From positions 1 through 12,436 of the forward strand of contig JAKEGO010000059.1 in the NCBI GenBank assembly GCA_022615805.1: a stretch of DNA of 12,436 bases, given 5' to 3'. Below the pieces are notes generated by a model. The model was not told the origin of the DNA. It searched no databases and saw only the letters and a list, made by a program, of their open reading frames with translations. How positions within the stretch are numbered: position 1 is the first letter of the stretch; every line of letters begins with the position of its first letter. The stretch comes from Thermoplasmata archaeon (GTDB lineage: Archaea; Thermoplasmatota; JAKEGO01). Positions 1 to 7,305 of the stretch are shown one piece after another. Made by a program: the position numbers and the translations under genes.

Positions 1-2090
1 GACATGTCCAAGGCATAGAAGTGTCGCTGCGAGTTCTTCATGATGTCCTGCGGCGTGTGGAACCCGGGGACGACGTCGGGGTGCGCGGGCGAGAAGCTCA
101 GGACCCGCTCGCCCTCGACCACGATCTTTCCCAGGCCCAAAGCCACGCTGGCGATCCCATCGTCCCGTCTCAGCGGATGCACTGGATAGAAGTTGTGCGA
201 TCGGGCGACCCCGGAGATCAGGGGATAGAACCTGTCGCCGTGCTGGTTCCCGATCAGGTTCTGGATGACGACCGCCATCTTCTCCTCCTCCGGCAGGAGA
301 CCGGTGGTCCGGAGGTACGCCTTCGCACGGCGGTAGAAGGTTGAAGCGTAGACGAGCTTGATGGCCTGCACGAGCTGCTCGAGCCTGGTCTCCGTGTCGC
401 CGCACTCGTTAGGCAGTATGTAGGTGCTGTATATGCCCGCGAACGGCTGGTTCTGCGAGTCCTCGAGGAGGCTCGACGAGCGCACGGCCAGCGGCAACGA
501 GACGTGCCCGAGGAACCTCGCCAGGGACGCGCGCAGCGGGGGGTGGAGCGAGCCCTCGAGGAAACGGCGGGCGATCTCGCTGTCCGGGAGGTCGGCCTTG
601 GAGGTCTCGCGGAGCCCGTTGTCGTCGATGAAACGGTCGAACTCGTCCGTCCCGATGACGAGCGTGTCGGGGATCATCACCCGGATGCCCCCCTGGTCGT
701 CCTCCGGGGCGCTCCGGCTGAGGAGGGCGGAAAGGAATGCGATGCCGCGGCCCTTGCCGCCGATCGAGCCGCCGCCGAGCCGCGTGAAGGTCTGGTCGAA
801 CTGGAAATCCTGCCGTTCGAAGTCCGTTATCACGCCCAACTGCTTCCTCCGGCGCATATCAATGATGCTCTCGATCAGGTATTCCCGCATCTCTCCCGGC
901 GACGCGAACTCCGAGACGCTCCTGCCGCGAAGCGTCCTTGCGAGGCGTATCTCGCCCCGGGCCATGAGCCAGTTCGAGAAGTCGTTGTTTCTCCCGTGGA
1001 GGACTAGGGACTCCGCCGGTACGCGCGGCACGGTCTCGATGAACTCCCGGATGTCCGCGGCCCTCCCGACCTCGGCACCGTCGGGCATCCGGAAGACGAA
1101 GTCGCCGAAGCCGAGCCTCTCCCTGAAGAACGCCCTGAGCGCCTGGAGCATGGTGTCCGACCTCTTCAGGACCAACGGGATGCCGGCCGCGGCCGCCATC
1201 GCCGCGTGGCGCTCCTCGGACGACTGGAGAAGGACCGGGAGATCGTCGCCGATCTCCTCGACGAGCCTGAACCCGCACTCATCCTCCCGCCTCCCGTCCC
1301 TTCCGAAGGTGACGTCGGATATGACCCCCATGAGGAAGGGCTTGTAGCGCCTGTAGAGGGCCATCGCGTCCTCGAAGGTCTCCGCCAGGACGATCTTCGG
1401 CCGCGAGCGGAGCCTCAGCCGCTGCTCGTGCTCGTTGAGCCCCTCGGAGATCAGGGCCCTCGTCTGCTGCATGATCTCCTTGTAGAGGGTCGGCAGGAAC
1501 GCGGAATAGTACCTCGGCGAGTCCTCGACGACCATGAGCACCCGCACGAGGCCGGTGCTGGTGTCGTGCTCGATGTTCATCTTGTCCTCGAGGTACTTGA
1601 TCATGGCCAAGTAGAGCGCCGAGTCGCCCGACCAGAAGAACACCTCGTCGATGCCGTCGTGCCTCCCGGGCGAGTGATGGTAGGCGATGTCGGCCATCTC
1701 CGTGAGCAGGAGTATGACCGGGACGTCCGGGTCCATCTCCTTGACCCTCCTTCCCAGCTCGGCCGGTTCCATGTCGGATATCTGCGCCATCGTCACCACG
1801 AGGTCGTACGCCTCGTGGCCCATCTCGACAAGCGCTTCGCTGCCCGAGGACACGCGGATGATCTGCGGGGGATAGGGAAGCGAGAGCTCCCTGTACTCGC
1901 CGGATATCTGCTCGAACAGGAGCCCGTCCTCCTCGAGAGTGAACGCGTCGTACAGGCTCGACACGAGGAGGATCTTGTGGACGCGGCGCCGCATGAGGTC
2001 GTAGAAGTCGTGGAACACGGGGGGGGTTTCGCCGTCGCGGTCGACCTCGGGATCGTTCCGGGAATGCTCGCCGTCTCCGTCCATCGACAT
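1..2090 (-). CDS. PEP synthase / pyruvate phosphate dikinase-like protein with two N-terminal receiver domains (3' end cut off)
   Basis: The frame is open from the ATG at 2090 to the window edge (696 residues visible), so the C-terminus is missing. Residues about 36-170 form a receiver-like fold whose acidic pair is Ser44-Ser45, with Met101 at the phosphoacceptor position and Trp153 at the lysine position, so it is probably not phosphorylated. Residues about 181-325 form a second receiver that keeps Glu189-Asp190, Asp259, Ser290 and Lys309. From about 430 the sequence matches the PEP/pyruvate-binding ATP-grasp domain: GGGSIGGKGRG (440-450, Lys446), LAVRSSSLLED (534-544), FAG (550-552), GVARSHNFYP (627-636) and LGLGKIVVEG (651-660). 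Family members move phosphate between ATP, a catalytic His domain and pyruvate/PEP. The His and PEP-binding domains would lie beyond the edge, so it is unproven that they exist. Met3 (2084) is an alternative start, because the TATA-like box at 2106-2113 predicts transcription starting near 2084. The fold family is secure; the physiological reaction is not. Confidence 0.85.
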   Translation of the reverse strand, partial: MSMDGDGEHSRNDPEVDRDGETPPVFHDFYDLMRRRVHKILLVSSLYDAFTLEEDGLLFEQISGEYRELSLPYPPQIIRVSSGSEALVEMGHEAYDLVVTMAQISDMEPAELGRRVKEMDPDVPVILLLTEMADIAYHHSPGRHDGIDEVFFWSGDSALYLAMIKYLEDKMNIEHDTSTGLVRVLMVVEDSPRYYSAFLPTLYKEIMQQTRALISEGLNEHEQRLRLRSRPKIVLAETFEDAMALYRRYKPFLMGVISDVTFGRDGRREDECGFRLVEEIGDDLPVLLQSSEERHAAMAAAAGIPLVLKRSDTMLQALRAFFRERLGFGDFVFRMPDGAEVGRAADIREFIETVPRVPAESLVLHGRNNDFSNWLMARGEIRLARTLRGRSVSEFASPGEMREYLIESIIDMRRRKQLGVITDFERQDFQFDQTFTRLGGGSIGGKGRGIAFLSALLSRSAPEDDQGGIRVMIPDTLVIGTDEFDRFIDDNGLRETSKADLPDSEIARRFLEGSLHPPLRASLARFLGHVSLPLAVRSSSLLEDSQNQPFAGIYSTYILPNECGDTETRLEQLVQAIKLVYASTFYRRAKAYLRTTGLLPEEEKMAVVIQNLIGNQHGDRFYPLISGVARSHNFYPVHPLRRDDGIASVALGLGKIVVEGERVLSFSPAHPDVVPGFHTPQDIMKNSQRHFYALDM

Positions 2091-2105
2091 GCCACCGCGC
2101 TCGTG

Positions 2106-2113
2106 CTATTTAG
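2106..2113 (-). promoter_or_regulatory. Putative box A (TATA) of the receiver-PEP synthase gene
   Basis: On the minus strand CTAAATAG is centred about 26 bp upstream of position 2084, the first base of Met3. An archaeal promoter with this spacing would give a leaderless mRNA starting at Met3 rather than Met1. The box is A/T-rich in a GC-rich spacer (2091-2214) and is preceded by purines. No clear ribosome binding site stands before either Met. The call rests on spacing and composition only. Confidence 0.4.
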
Positions 2114-2214
2114 CCTTGATTCAGGACGTCCGAGGCCGCGTCCTTCGCCACAGGCGCGTTCCCCGGGTCCGCCCGGATGAACAGGATCGGCCGTTCACGC
2201 CTTTGCGTTGGAGC

Positions 2215-5200
2215 TCAGTTCCCGTCGTTGCGCGGGTCCCACGGGTCGAAGGCCGGGTCGCCGTAGTGGACGTACTCCCAGATCGTGTACCTGTTCCCCT
2301 CGTCCTGGTTCATGCCGTAGAGGTCGGTCTTGGCCTTCCGCATGGCCGAGCCGGAGTCCATCGAGCCGTTGATGAGGTTCTCGAAGTAGAGGTAGCAGAG
2401 GCCGGGGGACTGGTATGGAACGTAATCGACCATCCCGATGATGGTCGAGGCACCGAACGACCCCAGGGCGGTCCTCGTAGCGCCCATGAACACTGCGATG
2501 CCCCTCTCGAGGAATGTGTAGGTCATCGAGGTGTTGCGGTTCACATCGTACACCTCAGAATCGTCCCCGGAGGGAAGGTGGTTGGTGTCGTCGATCTGAC
2601 CGAGCATGCAGGAGACGCCGAAGATCACCCCGGGGTTGAGGTCGACGATGTCCTCCGAGGTGAACGTGAGCGTGCACTGGTGCGGCTCGCCGTGGTCGGC
2701 GTCGATGGCTATGAAGTTGCTGTTGGCGAAGTCGTCCATCAGCACGATGCGGGCGTCGCCGCTGTTCGTGCAGGTCTTCGCCAGCGCCGAGTCGTCGAGG
2801 GTGTGGAAGCCGCCGTCGTCATGGAGCATGTTCCGCACCGCCTGCTCCGAGTCCGCGGCGAACTCCGCCATGTTGCCCTGGTAGATGAGGGCGTTCACGT
2901 TCCAGTCCTTGTAGGCCGGGTAGATCGGCGCATAGATCGACCACTCCGGGCTCGCTGGGGGAGTGTCGGTCGCGAGGTAGTCCTCGTAGTTTACGATCCT
3001 GTCGATGTACATGCTCATGTTGGAGAGGCCCTTGGCCACGATCCTCCCGCCGGCGACCTCGATCGCGTAGGCGTCGCCGTACTTGTTCAGGTAGTAGTTG
3101 TCGGAGGGGATGTACTTCGTCTGGTTCCCGCCGTTGACGGTATTGATCGTGTAGGGGCGCTTGATCATCGGGAGAGAATAATAGTCGCCCACCATGAGCA
3201 GGTAGTCGACTACGTTCCCGCGCTCCTCTACGGCGTCGCGCCACTCGTGGACCGTCGAGTTGAGGTAGGTCCGGCGCGCGTCGACGGTGGAGCCCTCGCA
3301 GGTGAGGAGGACCGCGTCGTGGTACGCGGCGAACTGACCGGCGAAGGCCGATATGTGCCTCGCGTAGTTGTCGTCGTTGTCCTGATCGTCGAGGGACATC
3401 GAGGCGTCATCGCCGGGATAGGCGACGACCATGTAATCCACGGCGATCCCCTTCGCCGCAGCTACGGCCAACGTATAGGTGAGCAAGACCTCCTTGTCCA
3501 GCACGGTGACGCCGCCTATGTCGTTGTAGGACGTGTCGCCGACGCATATGATCTCGTTGGCGTGCCTGGTACCCAGGCGCCACAGCGCCTCGTCGGTCCT
3601 GCTACCCTCGAGCAGGACAGGGGCGTCGAGGAACGTGGCGAGGGGGACGGCGAGCAGCGCGTCCTCGTAGGTCTCCGCCACGATGGCGTGGGAGGGCTCG
3701 TCCCAGTAGGAGAGCGCCAGCCTTCCCGAGAAGAGCGATGCGTCGGTGTCTGCTATCGCGAGGTCGTCGGTCGGTGACGGGCTCCATTCCACCGATGCCG
3801 AGACGCCGCGGTTCCCGAGCAGGGAGGAGGCGACGGGAACGCCCCGCCAGTTCTCCTCCTCGAGGACGAGCCGCGTCTTTCCGGCCGTGGAATATTCCGT
3901 GAGAAGATACTCCGACGGCTCGTCGATGACCTCGTCGCCGCCATCTGTTATGGTGAATTGGACCGTGTCCGAAGCCGCATTCCCCGCCGCGTCGATCGCC
4001 ACGGCAAGGACCTCGTGGGATCCCTGGCCGTAGGCGGAGATGTCCACCGTGACCGAGAAGGGCGCGGCGTCGTCGTGGCCGACGAGGGAGGAGTCGATGA
4101 AGAACTCGACATCCGCGATCCCGTTGGCGTCGGTGGCCGTCGCGTTGATCGTCAGCATGTCTGCGGTCGTGCTGTGATCCTCGGCGGGGGAGGTGACCTC
4201 GACCGATGGCGCGGTGTTGTCGACCACGACGTCGATGGACGTCGAGTTGGCGTTCCCCGCCGCGTCGGTGGCCTCGACCGTCACCTCGTGGGTGCCGTCA
4301 TCGACGCCGGTCGTGTCCCACCTGACGCTGAGGCCCGCGTCGATCGGGTCCCCGTCGACGGACCATTCGATCCACGGCGTCGGAGAGGCGTCGTCGACAT
4401 CGGCGGTGAGCCACGCGGCACCGCGGACGAGGCCCATATCCTCGGGCGAGATGACGCGGACCTCGGGTGGCGTGTTGTCCACGATGACGCCGATCTCGTC
4501 ATGGCCGACCGCGTCGTTGCTGTCGCGGGCGGTGACGTTGACCGTATGGTCGCCGTCTGCGACGGACGTCGTGTCCCATGACAGGACGTCCGAGGTGCCG
4601 GACTGGACCTCCTCGCCGTCGATGCTGAAAGTGATGTCCTCTACATCGCCGTCGGTCTCCACGGTGACCTCGACGTCCACCTCGCCGCCGACGATGGCGC
4701 CCGCGGGTGGGTCGGTGATGTCGACGTCGACCTCCTGGTTGTCCACCGTGACGGTCATCGAGTCGGTTCCCACGAGGCCCGCGGAGTCCTCCGCGCGGAC
4801 CTCGATGGCGACGTCGCCGTCATCGAAGGCGGTCGTGTCCCATTCGAAGGCCGTCGCGCTCCCGTTCTGCACGGCCTCGCCGCCGATGATGAAGAGGACG
4901 TACTCGACATCGGTCGTCGCGTCCTCCGCCGTGGCCTCGACGTCGACCGTCCCCGCGACCGTAGCGCCGTCCTCCGGCGATGCGATCGCGACCTCGGGGG
5001 CGACGTTGTCGACCGTGACGTCGACCTCGTGGACGATGGAGTACGTCCCCTCGCCGTCCGTGGAACGCGCGACGACGGTCCTGTCGCCGTCGTATCCCGC
5101 GGTGTCCCATCCGATGGACCAGGACGTCCAGTCGCCGCTGTCGTCGTCGGCCTCGTTCCACGGGCCGTCGTCGATGCGAACCTCCACCGAGGCGATGTCC

Positions 5201-6486
5201 CCCTCCGGATCGGACGCCCCGCCGGCGATCTCGGCGATGCCGGTGAGGAGCGCGCCTCCCGCGGGGGACGTGATCTCGACCTCGGGGCGCTCGTTCGCGG
5301 TCTCCTCAACGGATACCGGGATCGTGTCCGCGTCCTCGCCGCCCCATGCGTCCTCGACCATGAGCTGGATCGCGTGGTCACCTAGAGAGAGGTCGCCGCT
5401 GAAGGTCTCGCCGGCGCCGGAGTAGAGCTCCCCGTCGAGGTCCGACGTCCATGTGAAGGTCAGGTCGTCCCCCTCGGGATCGCTGCTGCCGCCAGCGTCG
5501 AAGGATATCTCGGTCCCCTCGGCGAACGAAGAGCCGTCCTCGGGGGCGTCGATGCGCGCCGTCGGCGCGAGGTTGACCCGGAAGCGGACAGACGCGTCGT
5601 CGGCGAGGCCGTGCTCGTCCTCGGCCCTCAACGTCATCCGGTGCCCGCCGGAGGACAGGGTGACGGTGACCTTCGCCTCGTGCCCCTGGTAGACCTCGCC
5701 GTCGATGTCCGACGTCCATGTGTACTCGAGGTCGTCCCCGTCGTCGTCGACGGAGGGCGATGCGTCGAGCGCAACCTGCCGCGAGCGCACGACGGAGTCC
5801 TTCGCTGGAGCCCTGATGCCCGCATGGGGCCGGGTGTCGGCGAGCACCCCGACAGAGGCTGTGTCGCTGCCGCCGCGGCCGTCGTCGACGACGAGCAACA
5901 CTTCGTGCTCGCCGGCGGGGATGCTGACCGAGGCCTCCTCACCATAGGCGATCGGGTCGCCGACGGTGTCGAGGTACCAGATGAGCATGAGGTAGTCGCC
6001 GTCGTCGTCGCGCGATGCGGTGCCGTCGAGCGCGACCTCCGCATCGGCGTCGAGGACATCCCCCTCATCCGGGGAGCCGATGACCGCCACGGGGTCGGCG
6101 TTGTGGACGTTCTCGACCTCGAAGGTCCGCGAGTCGGTCCCGACGTTTCCGGCGCCGTCGGTCGCCCTCGCCTCCACCTCGTGGTCGCCGTTGTCGTAGT
6201 CCTCGGTATCCCACGCGAACGAGTCGCTAGTGCCCTCCTGCACGGTGTCGCCGTCGATGCGGAACTCGATGAGCGCGATGCCGCTGTCCCTGTCGTTGGT
6301 CTCGACCTCGACGGTAACGACACCGGAGACCCTCGACGAGCCCGGCGAGGTCATCGACACGTAAGGTGGGGTCGTGTCCGTTCCGCCCTCGTCTTCGCTG
6401 CCAGAGTCGAGGCAACCGGCGAAAGATGTCGCCAACAGCATTGCCATCAGAACGAATGTAAAACGGTGGTTCCATCCCGGGGTCAT
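2215..6486 (-). CDS. Surface lipoprotein with Ig/PKD-like repeats and a C25 (gingipain-like) peptidase domain
   Basis: This is a 1423-residue protein. The N-terminus has a short basic region, a hydrophobic stretch and ATSFAGC, a lipobox-like site with Cys25, followed by an acidic Ser/Asp/Gly linker; the protein is probably exported and lipid-anchored. About nine beta-sandwich repeats span residues 38-850. Repeats 1 and 5-9 carry motifs such as SP.DG, WDT and DGDHEV and end in VDN, as in bacterial Ig-like domains; repeats 2-4 (DDDGDDLEYTW, SDPEGDDLTFTW) resemble PKD domains. Residues 860-1010 resemble cell-wall-binding repeat 2. The last 400 residues fit peptidase family C25: DADHGEP with candidate catalytic His1265, VIFGVSC with candidate nucleophile Cys1293, then ERGIAVFMGATR and a terminal YGDPAF. 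No C-terminal membrane segment is seen. An upstream GTG at 6513 would add nine residues but directly abuts the TATA box, so ATG 6486 was chosen. The protein is strongly acidic. Its substrate is unknown. Confidence 0.85.
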   Translation of the reverse strand: MTPGWNHRFTFVLMAMLLATSFAGCLDSGSEDEGGTDTTPPYVSMTSPGSSRVSGVVTVEVETNDRDSGIALIEFRIDGDTVQEGTSDSFAWDTEDYDNGDHEVEARATDGAGNVGTDSRTFEVENVHNADPVAVIGSPDEGDVLDADAEVALDGTASRDDDGDYLMLIWYLDTVGDPIAYGEEASVSIPAGEHEVLLVVDDGRGGSDTASVGVLADTRPHAGIRAPAKDSVVRSRQVALDASPSVDDDGDDLEYTWTSDIDGEVYQGHEAKVTVTLSSGGHRMTLRAEDEHGLADDASVRFRVNLAPTARIDAPEDGSSFAEGTEISFDAGGSSDPEGDDLTFTWTSDLDGELYSGAGETFSGDLSLGDHAIQLMVEDAWGGEDADTIPVSVEETANERPEVEITSPAGGALLTGIAEIAGGASDPEGDIASVEVRIDDGPWNEADDDSGDWTSWSIGWDTAGYDGDRTVVARSTDGEGTYSIVHEVDVTVDNVAPEVAIASPEDGATVAGTVDVEATAEDATTDVEYVLFIIGGEAVQNGSATAFEWDTTAFDDGDVAIEVRAEDSAGLVGTDSMTVTVDNQEVDVDITDPPAGAIVGGEVDVEVTVETDGDVEDITFSIDGEEVQSGTSDVLSWDTTSVADGDHTVNVTARDSNDAVGHDEIGVIVDNTPPEVRVISPEDMGLVRGAAWLTADVDDASPTPWIEWSVDGDPIDAGLSVRWDTTGVDDGTHEVTVEATDAAGNANSTSIDVVVDNTAPSVEVTSPAEDHSTTADMLTINATATDANGIADVEFFIDSSLVGHDDAAPFSVTVDISAYGQGSHEVLAVAIDAAGNAASDTVQFTITDGGDEVIDEPSEYLLTEYSTAGKTRLVLEEENWRGVPVASSLLGNRGVSASVEWSPSPTDDLAIADTDASLFSGRLALSYWDEPSHAIVAETYEDALLAVPLATFLDAPVLLEGSRTDEALWRLGTRHANEIICVGDTSYNDIGGVTVLDKEVLLTYTLAVAAAKGIAVDYMVVAYPGDDASMSLDDQDNDDNYARHISAFAGQFAAYHDAVLLTCEGSTVDARRTYLNSTVHEWRDAVEERGNVVDYLLMVGDYYSLPMIKRPYTINTVNGGNQTKYIPSDNYYLNKYGDAYAIEVAGGRIVAKGLSNMSMYIDRIVNYEDYLATDTPPASPEWSIYAPIYPAYKDWNVNALIYQGNMAEFAADSEQAVRNMLHDDGGFHTLDDSALAKTCTNSGDARIVLMDDFANSNFIAIDADHGEPHQCTLTFTSEDIVDLNPGVIFGVSCMLGQIDDTNHLPSGDDSEVYDVNRNTSMTYTFLERGIAVFMGATRTALGSFGASTIIGMVDYVPYQSPGLCYLYFENLINGSMDSGSAMRKAKTDLYGMNQDEGNRYTIWEYVHYGDPAFDPWDPRNDGN

Positions 6487-6514
6487 GGTATCGGAACGCT
6501 CGAGGGCCACCACC

Positions 6515-6522
6515 TATAAAAG
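6515..6522 (-). promoter_or_regulatory. Box A (TATA) promoter of the C25-type lipoprotein gene
   Basis: The minus strand reads CTTTTATA, a good match to archaeal box A, centred about 26 bp upstream of position 6492. Transcription should therefore start about 6 nt before the ATG at 6486, giving an essentially leaderless mRNA with no Shine-Dalgarno site. This placement decides the start codon: the upstream GTG at 6513-6511 lies directly beside the box and would not be in the transcript. Confidence 0.6.
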
Positions 6523-6663
6523 GCATACGGTAAGGGCGTAACATTATGGACCAGACCGGGCGTGGTCGGTAACTCACCCGGGGTGGCCCCCGACGTGACC
6601 GTCCTGCCCTGAGGCTCATCGGACCGGAGATGCGGAAGGACCGAGGGACCGATAAGTGGCGGG

Positions 6664-6681
6664 GAGACCCCCTGGGGCCTC
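6664..6681 (-). terminator. Weak candidate hairpin after cysC
   Basis: Just downstream of the cysC stop, the minus strand can form a GC-rich stem (GAGGCCC against GGGTCTC with one G-U pair) and a loop of about four bases. There is no U-tract after it, and archaeal terminators are mainly U-tracts, so termination here is doubtful. The rest of the 213-bp gap (6487-6699) holds the box A of the next gene and three short CGGTCC repeats on the minus strand; I see no coding or RNA gene in it. Confidence 0.25.
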
Positions 6682-6699
6682 TGCTACCCCTCCGGCCGC

Positions 6700-7233
6700 C
6701 TACAGCCAGCCCTTCTCGCTCAGCCAGCGGATTATCTGCCGGTTGCACTCCTCGACGTCGTTCGCCACGGTGTCGACGACGATGTCGGCGTCGTCCGGCT
6801 CCTCGAACGGATCGTCCACGCCGGTGAAGTCCTTGATCTTGCCGGCGAGGGCCTTCTTGTAGTTGCCGCGCGGGTCGCGCTCCATGCAGACCTCCACGGG
6901 GGTCTTGACGTACACGAGGATGAAGTTCCCGGTCTCGTGCTCGGCGCGCATCCAGTGCCGGATGTCATTGTACGGCGACACGAAGGCCGCGAGGACGGCC
7001 ACGCCGTTCCTTGACAGCATCTTCGCGACGAACGTGACGCGCTCGAGGTTCTTCTGCCTGTCCTCCTTGCTGAACCCGAGGTCGCGCGTCAGCGTTTTCC
7101 TGACGACGTCGCCGTCCAGGCGCTCGACATTCAGGCCCATCTTGCGCAGCTTCGGCGCCAGGTCGTCTGCCAGCGTGGACTTGCCCGATGAGGGCAGTCC
7201 CGTGAACCACAGCGTGAATCCCTTGTGTTCCAT
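6700..7233 (-). CDS. cysC: Adenylylsulfate (APS) kinase
   Basis: This 177-residue cytosolic enzyme phosphorylates the 3'-OH of APS with ATP to give PAPS, the universal sulfuryl donor. The P-loop is GLPSSGKST (12-20). It is followed by the APS kinase signature LDGDVVRKTL (39-48) and DLGFSKEDRQKN (51-62), then FVSPYNDIR (84-92) with Ser86 at the conserved serine site, and RDPRGNYKKALAGKIKDFTG before the closing VVDT. Length and motifs are those of a stand-alone CysC with no fused ATP sulfurylase. The ATG at 7233 is preceded by GGAGAGTGAGG, a purine-rich ribosome binding site. It is the last gene of the sat operon, 72 bp after the DHH gene; Sat, encoded two genes earlier, supplies its substrate. 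Confidence 0.95.
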   Translation of the reverse strand: MEHKGFTLWFTGLPSSGKSTLADDLAPKLRKMGLNVERLDGDVVRKTLTRDLGFSKEDRQKNLERVTFVAKMLSRNGVAVLAAFVSPYNDIRHWMRAEHETGNFILVYVKTPVEVCMERDPRGNYKKALAGKIKDFTGVDDPFEEPDDADIVVDTVANDVEECNRQIIRWLSEKGWL

Positions 7234-7273
7234 GTCCTCACTCTCCTTTCATCCATCTCGCTATCGTATCCTC

Positions 7274-7300
7274 GGTCATGCCGGGGACGTCCCCCGGACC
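7274..7300 (-). promoter_or_regulatory. GC-rich hairpin between the DHH gene and cysC
   Basis: Five bases after the DHH stop codon, the minus strand folds as CCGGGG / GACGT loop / CCCCGG (7281-7297), a perfect 6-bp G-C stem. A further GGT/ACC pairing (7274-7276 with 7298-7300) can extend it past a 4-nt bulge. No U-tract follows, so it is not a typical terminator. It could stabilise or process the mRNA, or lower expression of cysC relative to sat; that is inference. Confidence 0.35.
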
Positions 7301-7305
7301 TTTCC

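Noticed and set aside
424..2180. Plus-strand open frames (424-1347 and 1206-2180) opposite the PEP synthase-like gene
   Set aside because: They lie antisense to a continuous frame with receiver and ATP-grasp motifs and show no domain of their own.
2089..3777. Plus-strand open frame of 562 codons opposite the peptidase part of the lipoprotein gene
   Set aside because: It is a shadow of the minus-strand gene caused by high GC and strong codon bias; its translation is Val/Arg/Asp/Gly-rich with no recognisable domain, while the opposite frame has clear domains.
4193..5425. Plus-strand open frame of 410 codons opposite the Ig-like repeats
   Set aside because: The translation is a Ser/Thr/Pro-rich low-complexity sequence that mirrors the Asp/Val/Glu/Gly codons of the real gene; no start signal supports it.
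4200..6340. Regular DNA repeats at about 260-290 bp spacing, possible tandem array
   Set aside because: They reflect repeated Ig-like domains at protein level; the nucleotide copies have diverged and are not a DNA repeat array or CRISPR.
6487..6699. Possible small RNA or tRNA in the 213-bp gap between cysC and the lipoprotein gene
   Set aside because: No cloverleaf or conserved tRNA boxes could be found; only short CGGTCC repeats, a weak hairpin and the box A are present.
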